DNA from: Archegozetes longisetosus
Taxonomy: Eukaryota; Arthropoda; Arachnida; Sarcoptiformes; Trhypochthoniidae
Length of the DNA stretch: 64,000 bases
Direction of reading: 5' to 3'
NCBI GenBank assembly: GCA_018873245.2
Contig: JAEMBT020000009.1
Span: 15,805,794-15,869,793 of the forward strand
Made by a program: the position numbers and the translations under genes. The number at the start of each line of letters is the position of its first letter. Within the stretch, counting starts at the first letter, position 1. The notes beneath the pieces were generated by a model, which was not told the DNA's origin, searched no databases, and worked only from the letters and a program-made list of their open reading frames with translations. This document shows, one piece after another, positions 1 through 11,297 of this stretch.

Positions 1-882
1 AAAAACAAACCAAATATAGAAACCTAATTATAAGAAATAATAATAATAAACATTATAGTAATAAATATATGACTCATTGGGATTGTTTGCATTTTCCTAT
101 TTCTTCAACCATAATGTTGTGATTTAATTGGTATTTAATTATTTGGTTTTAATAACTTTCAATATTGTTGTAAATATTTGCAAGTGTTATATTTGTGAAT
201 AAATTTAACTTGTTTTCCAATTTCAAATTAATTAAAAGTCAATTAAAAGTCTGTCAAAACTATTGAAAGTCTATCAAAAGTCTTAAAAGTCTATCAAAAC
301 TTAAAATCTATCAAAAGTATTAAAACTCTATGAGAACTACTAAAAGTCTATTAAAGTATTAAAAGTAAACAAAAAGTAAGAAAACAATAATAATGTAAGT
401 CCTAATACTCGTGAATCTTTCCCTAATAGATATAAAAGAATATTCATCACTACTAATGGAAGAAAACATGGATGACGATAGCAGTCAAGAACTAAACATA
501 ACATATGACAACAAACACTATATAAACAAGATTTAAATAGAGCTTAATTATTATATTGATATATGCATATATGCATATATGCATTTATTTTCACATCATA
601 TACTTATTATACCACTTCTACTGCCATATAATCAAATATTCCAGTAATTTATGTCATGACAAAAGTTAGATGAGTTGTTAAGTCTAACTACGCGGTAATT
701 GAGCAATGTGAAACTGACAAATAGAAATAGAAGTATTTCAAATGAAACTGTGATACAAGCATGCCTGTTGAGGAGTGAAACATTAGAAAGAAGTATTCAA
801 ATAGTAATCATATTGGTAAATAGATACTATAATGTGACGTGGTGGAAAGAAGAAGCAATATACATATAATTCGTACTTAATC
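1..882. other. 5' flank without recognised gene
   Basis: No supportable coding sequence. Positions about 232-372 hold a degenerate tandem repeat built on AAAAGTCTATC-like units. A 22-codon ORF starts at 468 (residues begin MDDDSSQELN) but ends in a stop at 534-536 with no donor, so I do not treat it as an exon. The stretch presumably contains the promoter and 5' UTR of the SLC22-like gene; no clear core promoter motif was seen. Confidence 0.5.
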
Positions 883-3304
883 ATGTTTGATAGTATATAT
901 AAACAATATTGTTTTATTTATATCTTATGCTTTTTTATTGGTATTTATTGTACTTGTTATATTCTATCAATAAATTATATTACTTTTCCTATTGATCATT
1001 GGTGCTCTCCACCTTTTGACTTCGCTTCTCAACATTGGTCTCCTAAATATTGGAAAAAATTTGCTATTCCTTATTGGGATCAAATTCCTGATTCGTTTAA
1101 AACTGACGTCAAACCTAATAGACAGTCAAAATGTTTGCAGTTTAGTTTAGTAGAGAATATAACAGATACAGCAAGAACCATTGAAATCAAGTATTCTGTT
1201 GATGATATAATACCGTGTCAGTTTGGTTGGTACTTCTCTAATGATCGAATATCAATAGTATCACAGGTTTGTCAAAAATCAATTTGAAACGTTTATAAGT
1301 TATCGCAAGTTGCATATTAAGCTGTCTCCTTATTAAGCCGTTTTCTTATCAGGCCGTTTTCTCATTAGGCCGTATCGGTATTTACATAAGAACGGCTTGA
1401 TAGAGGAATTGATGTACTTAGTATGCGTAATAGTCACAGCCAATACATAAATGTCCTAATCCATAAACGGTCTAATAAAGGAACAGCTTAACATATAACT
1501 TTCAATAAGTATATTTACAGTTGGAGTTGGTTTGTAATAAAAGTTGGATACTTACATTATGTCCAGTCATATTTGGATTGGGTTTGATACTATCTTTGGT
1601 AATAATTAAATTCGAGCAGTATATGTTGATTTTATATACTACTATCACAATGATGTTGTCTACAAGTTTAAGTATTTGCCTAGTCGATCATTTAGTAGTA
1701 TTTATAGTTCTACGATTTATTACTGCTTTATGTTTTGGTGCAAATCTACTACTATCTATACTACTAATTGGAAAAATGAATATTAAAATCAATTATGATA
1801 AACTACTACTAACTGGAATAGTTGGTTGGATACTAGCAAAAGGTGTAATAGCAGAAATAATATGGCTACTAAAAGATTGGAAAATAACACATATATTAAT
1901 GAGTTTCTCTATAATACCAGTTATTCTATTTGGGTATATATCATTTATGATAACATCTATTTAATAGTAATAATTACTATTCAACTTATAATTATTATAA
2001 GTTCTGTTATTGTAATCATCTCTTTAGTGCTATATTGTTCCATATGCATTTTAGTCAAGCTATCAACAATGTTAAATATATAGAAGATAATGAACATACT
2101 AACGATCTATTAGAAGCTAAACCAATATCTATCAGTAACAAACTACAATATGGAATGTAAATATAAAACAAACAAAAAACATAAAATGACATATACTAAA
2201 ACAAAAAACTCTATATTTACAGAGCACTACTAGCATCATTAATGTATTTCATAGATAACAATTTACTAAATAGAAGAATAGACATATTAAGAAAATCAAC
2301 TTATAATTCGTTTACAATAACATCAATTCTACATCTATTAAGTTTAATAATAATTATTATAGCTAAAACTAAACAATCTATATTTGCTATACTTTTGGTC
2401 TCCCTTATCATTACATGTGTAACTAATATATGCTATTCGTATAAAGGTATGTATGTTATACTTGATAAGTAGCATGCTAAATTTGATAAGTAGCTTGCTA
2501 AATTCGGTAACTAGCATGCTAAATTTGATAACTAGCTTGCTAAATTTGATAACTAGCTTGCTAAATTCGGTAACTAGCATGCTAAATTTGATAACTAGCA
2601 CGTAGCCAAGCGGTCTGAGAGGCTAAGTCTGATTTACAGAAGCAAACACATACTCCCATTAATAAGTTCATCAATCTATTTATTATCAAACTTTTATCAA
2701 TGTTTGATATTAAGTAATCGATTGACGCATCAGATAGTTTCAAAGTTGTTATGCCGGTACAGACCTACACTTTAATCTTTAGAAAATCTCTGGAGGTATA
2801 GCCCCCTAGCCCTCTTTGGCTACGACTGTATTGGTATTTGAAGTTAATCAAATTTGAACTTCAGGTTTATCTGGAAGCAATTTTAATGGGATTATCCTAT
2901 TAATATTGGATGCTATCAATAAAATTGGAGTGTCAACTTCATTTTACACAAATTTAATTATCTTAATCGATAACATGAAAACTAAAACTACACGTTTCAA
3001 TTTGGGTCTATTGATCGTTATAACAGCAAGTTATGGGATATCTGGTTTTATATCAGAACTAGTAAGTCTCATCAATATAATATAAAGTATTATCACAAAT
3101 TAATGGGTGTATGACATTTAGGTGTTTCTAAATGATACGCTACCAAACATATGCCTCTCTATAACTACAATAATAGCTATTATATGGTTAGTGAAACAAC
3201 GTTCAAGCAAAACGGTAGACAAGCAAATTGTTATATTTATGAGCAATCAAATTAATGAAGATAACTTATGTATAATTCATCATGATTCATTGTATTCTCT
3301 TTGA
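883..3304 (+). CDS. SLC22-like major facilitator carrier, six exons, divergent
   Basis: Exons by reading: 883-1266, 1521-1933, 2028-2156, 2223-2446, 2865-3061, 3122-3304. Phases agree at every junction and give about 509 residues, near the usual 530-560 of SLC22 organic-ion transporters. Seen: an N-terminal membrane segment (about residues 9-31); a large extracellular loop with cysteines, an N-glycosylation site (NIT) and the family pattern CxFGW...SIVSQ followed by LELVC across intron 1; then about eleven more hydrophobic segments. The family loop after TM6 is recognisable as QAINNVKYI. Intron 4 (2447-2864) holds a minisatellite. Odd: the hallmark motifs are eroded. The DRxGRR loop after TM2 reads KFEQY, the PESPRWL segment is absent, and the YTAELYPTxxRN motif survives only as KTKTTRFNLG. 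The start is the first ATG after an in-frame stop at 835. The fold assignment is fairly safe; substrate and activity are unknown. The exon 3 start (2028 or 2055) is the least certain boundary. Confidence 0.75.
2464..2599. repeat. 21-base minisatellite in SLC22-like intron 4
   Basis: About 6.5 copies of a 21-base unit of the type GATAACTAGCTTGCTAAATT. Variant units (GCATGCT versus GCTTGCT, GATAA versus GGTAA) alternate, suggesting duplication of blocks larger than one unit. The unit length is a multiple of three, which explains the open minus-strand frame across it; that frame is not a gene. Confidence 0.9.
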
Positions 3305-4130
3305 TTGATACAACTTTCACTGATTGTAAATCTTCATGTGAGTAGTCAATAAAATATGAATATTTAACTCATGTTTAACTCATAAATAGCTAATAAAGTG
3401 ATGAAAATTATTTAAACCTAAGGTCAAAACAAGCTTAAGAGTGTAAATAAAAATAAAACTCGTATTTAGTATAACAAAAATATATTAAGATAATAGATAT
3501 AGTAGTCAACTGGCAACTGATAGACATAAAGTCTGGTAAAGCTTTCCTGGTTTCATAAATAGAGTCTATTTTCTAGGTAACAGCTATTTAATTAGTGGCT
3601 GTCACATTGCTTCGTTTAATGTTATTGAGTACATTCAGGCTAATATCTAGTTATCTGGTTTTAGGGATCGCTTGTAATTAACTCCTCTTATCCCTATAGC
3701 AGTTTTAGTTAGCATTTGAAAAACCAGTTAAGTGCAAATAGAAGACAAGTTAGATAGAAATGGGAAGACACTTGCGGAAACAGGTATAAGATAATGGGCA
3801 CTTTCACAGAGGAATTTAATGGTAAAATGAACTTAGGTGATTGGTGTTATATGTTTATTGCCCTTCATCAAAATACCTCTAATGTCTTTGCCCTCTAATC
3901 TTCAATCCAATGCCTTCTATAACAGGTTTTTTCATGCTTTTGCTCTGTCTATGACTTCTTCTATTACTTCTTCTATTACTTCTTTTACTTCACTAACTTA
4001 TTAACTATTTCTGACTTCAATTATTTTCAAGTTATTTCGACTTGTTTTCAAGTTATATTCAAGTTATTCAAAGCTATTCCAAAGTTATTTCAAAGTTATT
4101 TCCGATAAAAGTTGACTTAAGAAGTAAATT
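3305..4130. other. Intergenic: SLC22-like 3' end to SPTLC2 start
   Basis: AT-rich spacer between two same-strand genes. It begins with the SLC22-like 3' UTR and a polyadenylation signal. Around 3950-3990 are short repeats of CTTCTATTA, and 4030-4105 has repeats of AAGTTATTT. Presumably contains the SPTLC2 promoter; no recognisable core motif or coding sequence was seen. Confidence 0.6.
3348..3353 (+). terminator. Polyadenylation signal AATAAA, SLC22-like gene
   Basis: Canonical AATAAA 44 bases after the TGA of the SLC22-like gene. The position is typical for a compact 3' UTR. In so AT-rich a genome the hexamer alone is weak evidence. Confidence 0.5.
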
Positions 4131-6356
4131 ATGGGACCCGATGGTTGTGATTATTATAATATTGAATCAGACAATGGATTAAATCAGACTATAATTGAAA
4201 GAGTGAATGGTATGAAACATGTTAGCAGAGATTGTCATAGTAGTAGAGATGGTTTGACAGAAGAAATCAAAATTTCAAAAGTAAGTCTTCTCTTCATAAT
4301 AAAGCCTTTTTGATTGACTCAGTCTTTTCTGATGGTGTCTTAGGGGAGAGAAGGAGGAGGAAGATGTGAAAATGGACTGGAGAGAAGAGAGTCTAATAGT
4401 TTAATTAATAAGAGAGAAGACCCACCCTTGTATTTAGAACTTTTATGTTACCTCAGTTATGCTATTCTTATTATTTTTGGTTATGTCAGAGATTTTCTAC
4501 GTAGTACTCGACTTGAAAAGAATAGATCTGCTGTTGAAGTCAATCGTGAGGTATGATTAAGAATTTAAAGTTAAGAATTAGTATATAAGAATTGAAAATT
4601 CTGAATTTAAAGTTAAGAATAGTTAAGAATTGAAAATTCTGAATTTAAAGTTAAGAATAGTTAAGAATCAATTAGTTAAAAATTAAAATTCAAAACTAAT
4701 ACTTAATCTATCTTAACCATCCATCTTGATTCAGGGATACGTAGGATTATATAAAAGTTTTGAAAGCTTTTTCACACGTAATATATATCGAAGAGTTTGT
4801 GATGGCTGCAATCAACCCATTAATTGCGTTCCAGGAGCTGTCATTCATGTGATTGATCGTCACACTGATGATTATAATTGGAATTTCAAGTAAATCTTTA
4901 TCTTATCAATATTTTTTAAACATTTTTGTATTCGGTTTAGATATCCGGGAACTACTACTCGAGCCATTAATTTTGGTTCTTATAATTATTTGGGTTTTGC
5001 TGAAAATCATGGCCCAAATGTGGATAAAGTGGAAAACACAATACGTATGTATGGAGTCGGAGTCGGAACCACAAAGCATGAGATCGGTATGCATTTGAAT
5101 ATGGATTTTAGGGATAACTAACTTATAATTCTCTTAATTGCTTTTAGGAACAACTGCTATTCATAGAGAATTGGAAACAAATTTAGCCAAGTTTTTAGGA
5201 GTTGAATCGAGTATTGTGTTTGGAATGGGATTCGCCACTAATTCTACAAACATTCCGACACTCGCAGGAAAGGGATGTCTCATTTTAAGTGATGAGTACA
5301 ATCACGCGTCACTCATTCTCGGCTGCAGAACATCAGGCGCTTCAATAACTGTTTTCCGTCATAACGGTATTTCATTTATAACAAAAATAATTTGAAACTG
5401 ACACTAACTTCTCTCTAAATCATCCTAAAGATATGGCTGATCTCGAAAAGAAATTAAGGCAACAAATAGTTAATGGACAGACCAAAACTCGAAGACCGTG
5501 GAAGAAGATTATTATAATAGTTGAAGGAATCTATAGTATGGAGGGAACAATTATTAATTTACCAGAAGTGATAAAACTGAAGAAGAAATATAAGTGTTAT
5601 GTCTATTTGGATGAAGCGCATAGTATTGGCGCCATTGGCCGCACAGGTAGAGGTGTTTGTGACTACTTCGGATGTGATCCAAAAGATATTGATTTACTAA
5701 TGGGAACATTCACTAAAAGTTTTGGAGCTGCCGGCGGTTACATTGCTGGTAAAAAGGAGGTAATCGATCACATCAGGATTCACTCTCAAAGTGCTTCTTA
5801 TAGCACATCAATGGCTCCCTGTATTGCTCAACAGATTATATGCGTTATGAATGTTATAATGGGTGCCGATGGAAGTGATGATGGTATTAATCTATTTATA
5901 AGTAAATTATGGACAGGATTTTGATTTTACTGATTGTTTTCAGGACAAAAACGAATAGAAAGGCTTTCTCGAAACGCGCGATACTTTCGTCGAAGACTGA
6001 AACAAATGGGTTTCATTCTATACGGAAACGATGACTCGCCAGTTGTGCCAATGATGATCTGCTTCTGCTCTAAAATATCGTAAGATTAAGAAAAGAAAAA
6101 GGATTAATAGTAGTAAGACAGAAGTTTGTGTAAATTTAGGGCAGTGGTCCGTTTGGCCATGCGGAAAGGCATTGGAACAGTTGGGGCTGCCTTTCCTGCT
6201 ACACCTCTAGCCACAGGTCGCGTCAGATTTTGTGTTTCAGCCTCACACACCAAACAAATGTTAGATCAGGCGTTAGAAGTGATGGATGAAATTGGCGATC
6301 AGGTGGCCATTAAATATTCAAATAAGCCAAAAAGTAATACAGAAATTTTGTATTAA
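4131..6356 (+). CDS. SPTLC2: Serine palmitoyltransferase subunit 2 (SPTLC2)
   Basis: Exons by reading: 4131-4280, 4344-4550, 4735-4889, 4941-5086, 5148-5366, 5431-5883, 5944-6079, 6140-6356, all GT-AG and in phase, giving about 560 residues (human about 562). The enzyme condenses L-serine with palmitoyl-CoA to 3-ketosphinganine, the first step of sphingolipid synthesis, as the PLP-bearing partner of SPTLC1 in the ER membrane. Seen: a variable N-terminus; a hydrophobic anchor at about 80-100 followed by [58 protein letters not shown] near 353-359, whose Asp binds the PLP ring nitrogen; and [13 protein letters not shown] with the Schiff-base lysine near residue 388. The C-terminus [19 protein letters not shown] is typical. 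The stretch [13 protein letters not shown] differs a little from the animal form, usually STR in place of TTK. All catalytic landmarks are present, so the gene looks functional. The start is the ATG opening exon 1. Confidence 0.97.
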
Positions 6357-6450
6357 TTTATATGTTGTTAAATAAGCCCAAAAATAACTTATTTGTAAAT
6401 ACAACAGAAACAATTGAAATTATAAATAATTATATATAAATTGGCATATA

Positions 6451-6456
6451 TTTAAT
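6451..6456 (-). terminator. Possible polyadenylation signal ATTAAA, RAB3GAP2
   Basis: On the minus strand this hexamer reads ATTAAA, about 107 bases past the RAB3GAP2 stop. No AATAAA lies on the minus strand between the two convergent stop codons. Weak evidence in AT-rich DNA. Confidence 0.3.
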
Positions 6457-6501
6457 ATATTATAAATTAATATTTATGTATATAATGCTTAGAAAAACTA
6501 G

Positions 6502-6507
6502 AATAAA
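6502..6507 (+). terminator. Possible polyadenylation signal AATAAA, SPTLC2
   Basis: AATAAA about 146 bases after the SPTLC2 stop, only some 56 bases short of the convergent RAB3GAP2 stop codon. If used, the two 3' UTRs would overlap. Confidence 0.35.
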
Positions 6508-6562
6508 AGGTTGAACTATTAAATACAAACTACAAAAAACAAAGTAGAAGATACCAAACAAG

Positions 6563-9500
6563 CTAACAACCAAAACCGATAGTCTTAATAGCATCAATAA
6601 GAGCTTGACAAATTCGAGCATTAGTCTTATCAGAATAAACATAATTGTTGATGTGTTCCAGCATAGCCAGAGTGCTAGTCAATGGTGACCCAGAATAGCA
6701 ATTCGAATCAACATTCTATATATATATATAAATATTTAAATATTTATATGTTTAATACTTTATATATAAATATTTGTTTGTCAACTTAATAACAAGTTTC
6801 AGGTCAAGTTCTCATTGTTTGCGTGAAATGAGAACAAGTCTTTTATAACTGTATAGAATCAATTGATTACAGTTATGCTAAAGAAATTCATGTGATTCGC
6901 ATGATTTATATATTGATTTAAACTCACCAAAGACTTCAACCAAAACAAGACATTTGGCGGCAAAGTGTGCATTTGATCTAATGAACCATATCTGGCATTA
7001 ATAATATGAATAACACGAATTCCTGCAATAACTAACATTTGTGAACCCAAACTAACCAGATCTACTACTGAAGTCATGACCTAAGGCAAAACAGGATTTA
7101 CATAAACAGATTAGAAAATATTTATTATAGTAATAGATTAGAAAATGTTTACTAAATTTTTATTATAGTAATAGATTAGAAAATATTTACTATACTAATA
7201 GATTAGAAAATTTGTTTATTACACAAACACATTAGAAAATATTTGTATTTCTATTTTAATTCTCAACAACTCACTTCTTCAGCTAATGGATCACAGCCAT
7301 AAAAGTAAAGTTCACAAACAAATTTACGTCTGATTTGGTCTAGATTCAATTGCCATTCACGCGATAAAGCAATCACTTTTCCAAACCATTTGTTAGCTTG
7401 AGAATAGAGTTTAGTTTGATTGTGAATGTATTCTTCGTCATGTTCTGAAAGATGATTAGATAAAAATTAGATTAATATAAGTTATTATATAAAATCATCA
7501 TTAATTTCAATACCGCCTTCATTATGAACTGGTAATGTTTGAGCTATAGCTGAAACAACATTTAAGAGAAATTTAGTTCTAGTTTCTGATAGTGTGGTAT
7601 CAGTATTCGATGAATAAACAGGAAATGTATGGAAATCCTTAAAGAAATAGTGCCCAACCACTGTTGGGAACAGTGAGAGAGGTCTTGAACTTTTCAGTTG
7701 GAAGCTAGCTATGAAATACATAGCAGTAGCCAAACGGGAATGTTCTAAGACCAACGCCGCGTTTGCTATCTTTTGATGTACAGCTAGTATGACCAAAGGC
7801 ACTGTTTGGTTGTTTGTGCTACTTGACTGTGACTTCCACCAATCGTCTATTGAAAATAAAGGCATCGGTTCGATCTCTGCCATCAAATTAGTTTGCATAA
7901 TAAAGTCAAGTAATTCACAGGAATATTCAATGAAAGGTTCCAAACCATTTTCAGTAATACCAAGTTCTTTTTTGAAATTCTATCTTTAGGAGTTCGACCC
8001 ATTTTCTCCATAAGATGAGCTAAAGTTTCGAAACGTTTTAATATAAATGTTTTCCATAAGAGACATGCAACATTATGCTTTAACACAGCACTTGACACAT
8101 AATTAAGATATACTAATGAATCTTTTAATGAATTATCTAAAAATGATGGCTCTTTATTCCATCGCACCAATAGTTCCCAACTACAGTTCACCAGAAGTAC
8201 GTCTGACTCTAAACAATTTGGAAAACATCGTCGAACGTGATCCAATAGTTCTGTCATTGTATTGATGTCTGTATTCTCATTTTCAACTGCTTCTTCTCCC
8301 ATTCTAACTGTATTCTCTAAGTCTGAATCTTCGGATTCCTCAGCGCCTGTCTTCACTTGCATGAGACTATTCAAAATGTCTGGAGTCATATTCGAATTGA
8401 TCGCCCATTTGGCTACTAACTCGCTGACAATTCCTGGTCCGCTACGCATCAAATTAGCCAAAGATATCTTTTTTGGTTCAAAATCTTCTTGTTGATTCGA
8501 ATGTAATAACATGTCCAACAGAAATAGATCTTCAAACTGTTTAATTACCAGATTTAGACTTTCATGATCGACATGAAGCGTTTCCCATTCCATGTCAGAG
8601 CAGTTATCAGTTGAATTCTTCTCTTGATTTGGTTCTTTAGGTTTAGAATTGACAGCTTTAATCATATTAACAGCAACTAAAGCAGCGGTTATGTTATCCG
8701 ATTCATAAATGATTTCCAGAATCTCTTTCCAGTTTGGGGAGAGCAAATAATTGTCATCATCTTCAACGTCGTGTTCCATCATGTCTACAATTAATTGCAA
8801 TACACGACTAAAATATTCCCAACACTTCCAATAATCACAATGTTTAGATGAAAGCCATGATATAAATAGAAGAAGTAATAGATTTGAAGGAAGAATAGAA
8901 CTGTTTTTTAATAAACTTTCCAAATCTAAGTGATCAGAGACTAAGGAAGTACTAAAAATAAAATTACTCAATCCTAACAAATCTAATTTTTGTGAATTAT
9001 CACTGCTTGCCACTTTGACTTCTATTGGAACATTAGAATAGACTTCTTCATCACCATTTTTTACTATATGATTAGAAAATAATGTCAAATAAGATAATGT
9101 TTCTGATATACTAATTGATGAATGTTTCAATTCGATTGATTTACGAGTGATTATAGAATCTTTAAAGGCAATAAGTGATAAACTTCTTGCAATATCACTT
9201 CCATTCCAATTTAATTTATCGATTAAATACTGAATATCTGGTGGTTTAGAGCTATCCGTTAAGAATGAATCATAATTTTTGTTTTCATGTAATTTCAAAC
9301 TTTCATAAAAGTCACAAATCTGTGAAATACGAGAACACATCTGTGCTATCAATTTATTTTCGTAATCCAATTCATTCTTCACCAATGAAGATAATAATTG
9401 ATTTTTCAACTGATTTGCTGCTTCTTTGATAACATTTAAATCGGAAATTTGTACGATTTCTTCTAAACATTCTCTACGAACATCAGCAGTCTTCAACATT

Positions 9501-11297
9501 AAAATAATAGAAACAACTTTATCAGAACTAATAGGATGTGATTTAATAATATTCTTAATTTCTTTCAATAGATGTAAATCTCTGGTCCGTTTACTATTAC
9601 GATCAGTAAGAGCACATAGAAACGGAACATCAATATTATAAATAGTAGCACTATTATAATCTAATAGAAAACAACGAGATCTACGGAAATCACCCAATGA
9701 TTTGTATTGCGAAAACAAAATCTCATTCAACCCCATCATGGAATAAGATGATTGAAGGAGTCTACAGGACTTGCCCACATTAAAGGCACTAACTCGTGGT
9801 CCCATTTGGCAGCACCAAATCTCCAAAATGCCTCGTTTTGGTGCGTAAATTATCAGAAACAAAACTTTTTTCGTAGTAGTTGTCACGCAATTGTCTTCAT
9901 CAACTTCAAGCCAACCAATTTCTGCATCTCTATATCCCTTCCACATTCTAACGGCTAACCATTTGTGAACATCTATTAGAGTCACTCTTCCGAAGTCGTC
10001 TAAAACAGCAGCTAATCGCTTATTCGGAGAGAGATTAACTTTAAGCCCATCTCTTTGATCAAAAAGTCCGATTCGCAGAGGTATTGGTGTAGCCGATTCT
10101 ATCTTTGATTTAGGATTCTCTTCATTCGATTTGTTTGAGCCAAACAGTGATATCGGAATCATGTTTTTGACTTTATTGAAAACTGCTTGTGTCAACTCAT
10201 TCAATATTGTGTGAGAAGCTCCCTAAGAGTCAAAACATTAAAAACCTATTTAATACATAAATCTTTATCAGTACCTCATGTGCTCTATAGAAGCCGATGA
10301 ACGGATTTTCTCCGACTGTCACTAAAAGGTTAGCGGACGGAGATTTGCTTTTAGGCGAACCGTAAGGTCCACGATATATAGATTGTGATACTAAATGATC
10401 AAATAAATTACGGCAACTCATTCCTGCATTATCACAGTCAGCAACACGATCACTACTTTCTAAATTCCACTTCTTATAAGTAAATGGAAGTGAATTGTCC
10501 GCTACTGAACTCGACATAAAACCCGGTCCAAAGTTAGAGCTCTGAGTCTTTGCCAATTGGTTTCGACACGAACGAAGAGTTTGATATAAAGTGAACCCTT
10601 CAATCAAAACGATTGCTGACTGATAGACAAGTATTATTTCGTCTAATTGATCATTGCTTGAATTGGTGTTAGTGTTTGGTTGAAATGTTTGACATTTGAT
10701 GTCAATGATGGGCTCATCGTGTAATATTTGGCTCAATAAAAGTCCTCCGTTTTCGGTATAGATACGTAAATAACCAGAAGAAAAACCAATTATAATCGCT
10801 GTCCAGTCATGGGAACCAAAAGAACTCTTTTGCTGAGAAGCTAACGGAACCAACAATAGACTTGTAACGAGTTCATTAGGTTCAAGAGGTGTAAGTGTAG
10901 TATCAAAGCTTAATATGAATTCATTATTAGAGTGATTTAATTGGGAATCTTTAGAATATTTGAGTTTATAAACAGCTAAATAGACGTCCTTAGCAAATGC
11001 CATCATATCAGCGAATGGACTGATGGCTATTAAACAGTCTGAAAGCCATAAGTTACTAGTTGAATCTGTTAAAGATGGTTGTGTTATTAATTCACTTGTA
11101 TCCCAATTCCATCGATTATCCCAATCGTCATCTAATTAGAGTAAAAATAATAAGAAAATGAAAGTAAAAAATAAATAAATAAATAAACAAACAAAACCTC
11201 TAATCAACTCCTGATCAGTTTGAGTATTCGGAAACAACAACTGTTTTAATGATTTAATATCATTAATAACAGAATAATTAGTTAAACTGGCTGACAT
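6563..11297 (-). CDS. RAB3GAP2: Rab3 GTPase-activating protein non-catalytic subunit (RAB3GAP2)
   Basis: Exons in transcript order: 11297-11198, 11131-10275, 10222-7514, 7444-7275, 7080-6928, 6715-6563. The product is about 1380 residues (human about 1393). This is the regulatory subunit of the RAB3GAP1/RAB3GAP2 complex, which acts as GAP for Rab3 and GEF for Rab18 at ER membranes. Seen in exon 2: DDDWD, then IIIGFSSGYLRIYTENGG and GENPFIGF (N-terminal domain). In exon 3: DDFGRVTLIDV, MWKGYRDAEIGW, YAPKRGILEIW and GPRVSAFNVGK. C-terminal domain landmarks follow: WNKEP, LMEKMGRTPKDR, FLLNVVSA. Exon 4 has CELYFYGCDPLAEE and the last exon ends IGFGC-stop. Odd: at the T6 run 7968-7973 (A6 on the coding strand) the frame shifts; homology resumes one frame over, as if one A is missing near residue 1068. 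All other junctions are in phase. A sequencing or assembly slip is likelier than a dead gene. Confidence 0.96.
7968..7973 (-). other. RAB3GAP2: Homopolymer frameshift within RAB3GAP2 exon 3
   Basis: Upstream codons read PKDRISKK. In that frame homology is then lost and a stop follows about 30 codons later. One frame over, homology restarts at once with ELGITEN and runs to the exon donor at 7514. Adding one base to this six-base run would rejoin the frames. There is no intron signal and no gap in the homology here. Confidence 0.85.

Noticed and set aside
1826..2083. Overlapping open frame downstream of SLC22-like exon 2
   Set aside because: Different frame from the homology; only its final part overlaps exon 3, in another frame.
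2599..2640. tRNA-like piece with an A-box (TAGCCAAGCGG) and D-arm pattern
   Set aside because: No B-box, no matching acceptor stem and no proper anticodon arm follow. It lies inside intron 4 of the SLC22-like gene; at most it is a tRNA-derived relic.
2763..2795. Possible 33-base exon (TYTLIFRKSLE) in the SLC22-like gene
   Set aside because: The exon 4 donor at 2447 leaves phase 1, which joins correctly to 2865 (giving a Gly codon) and not to 2763.
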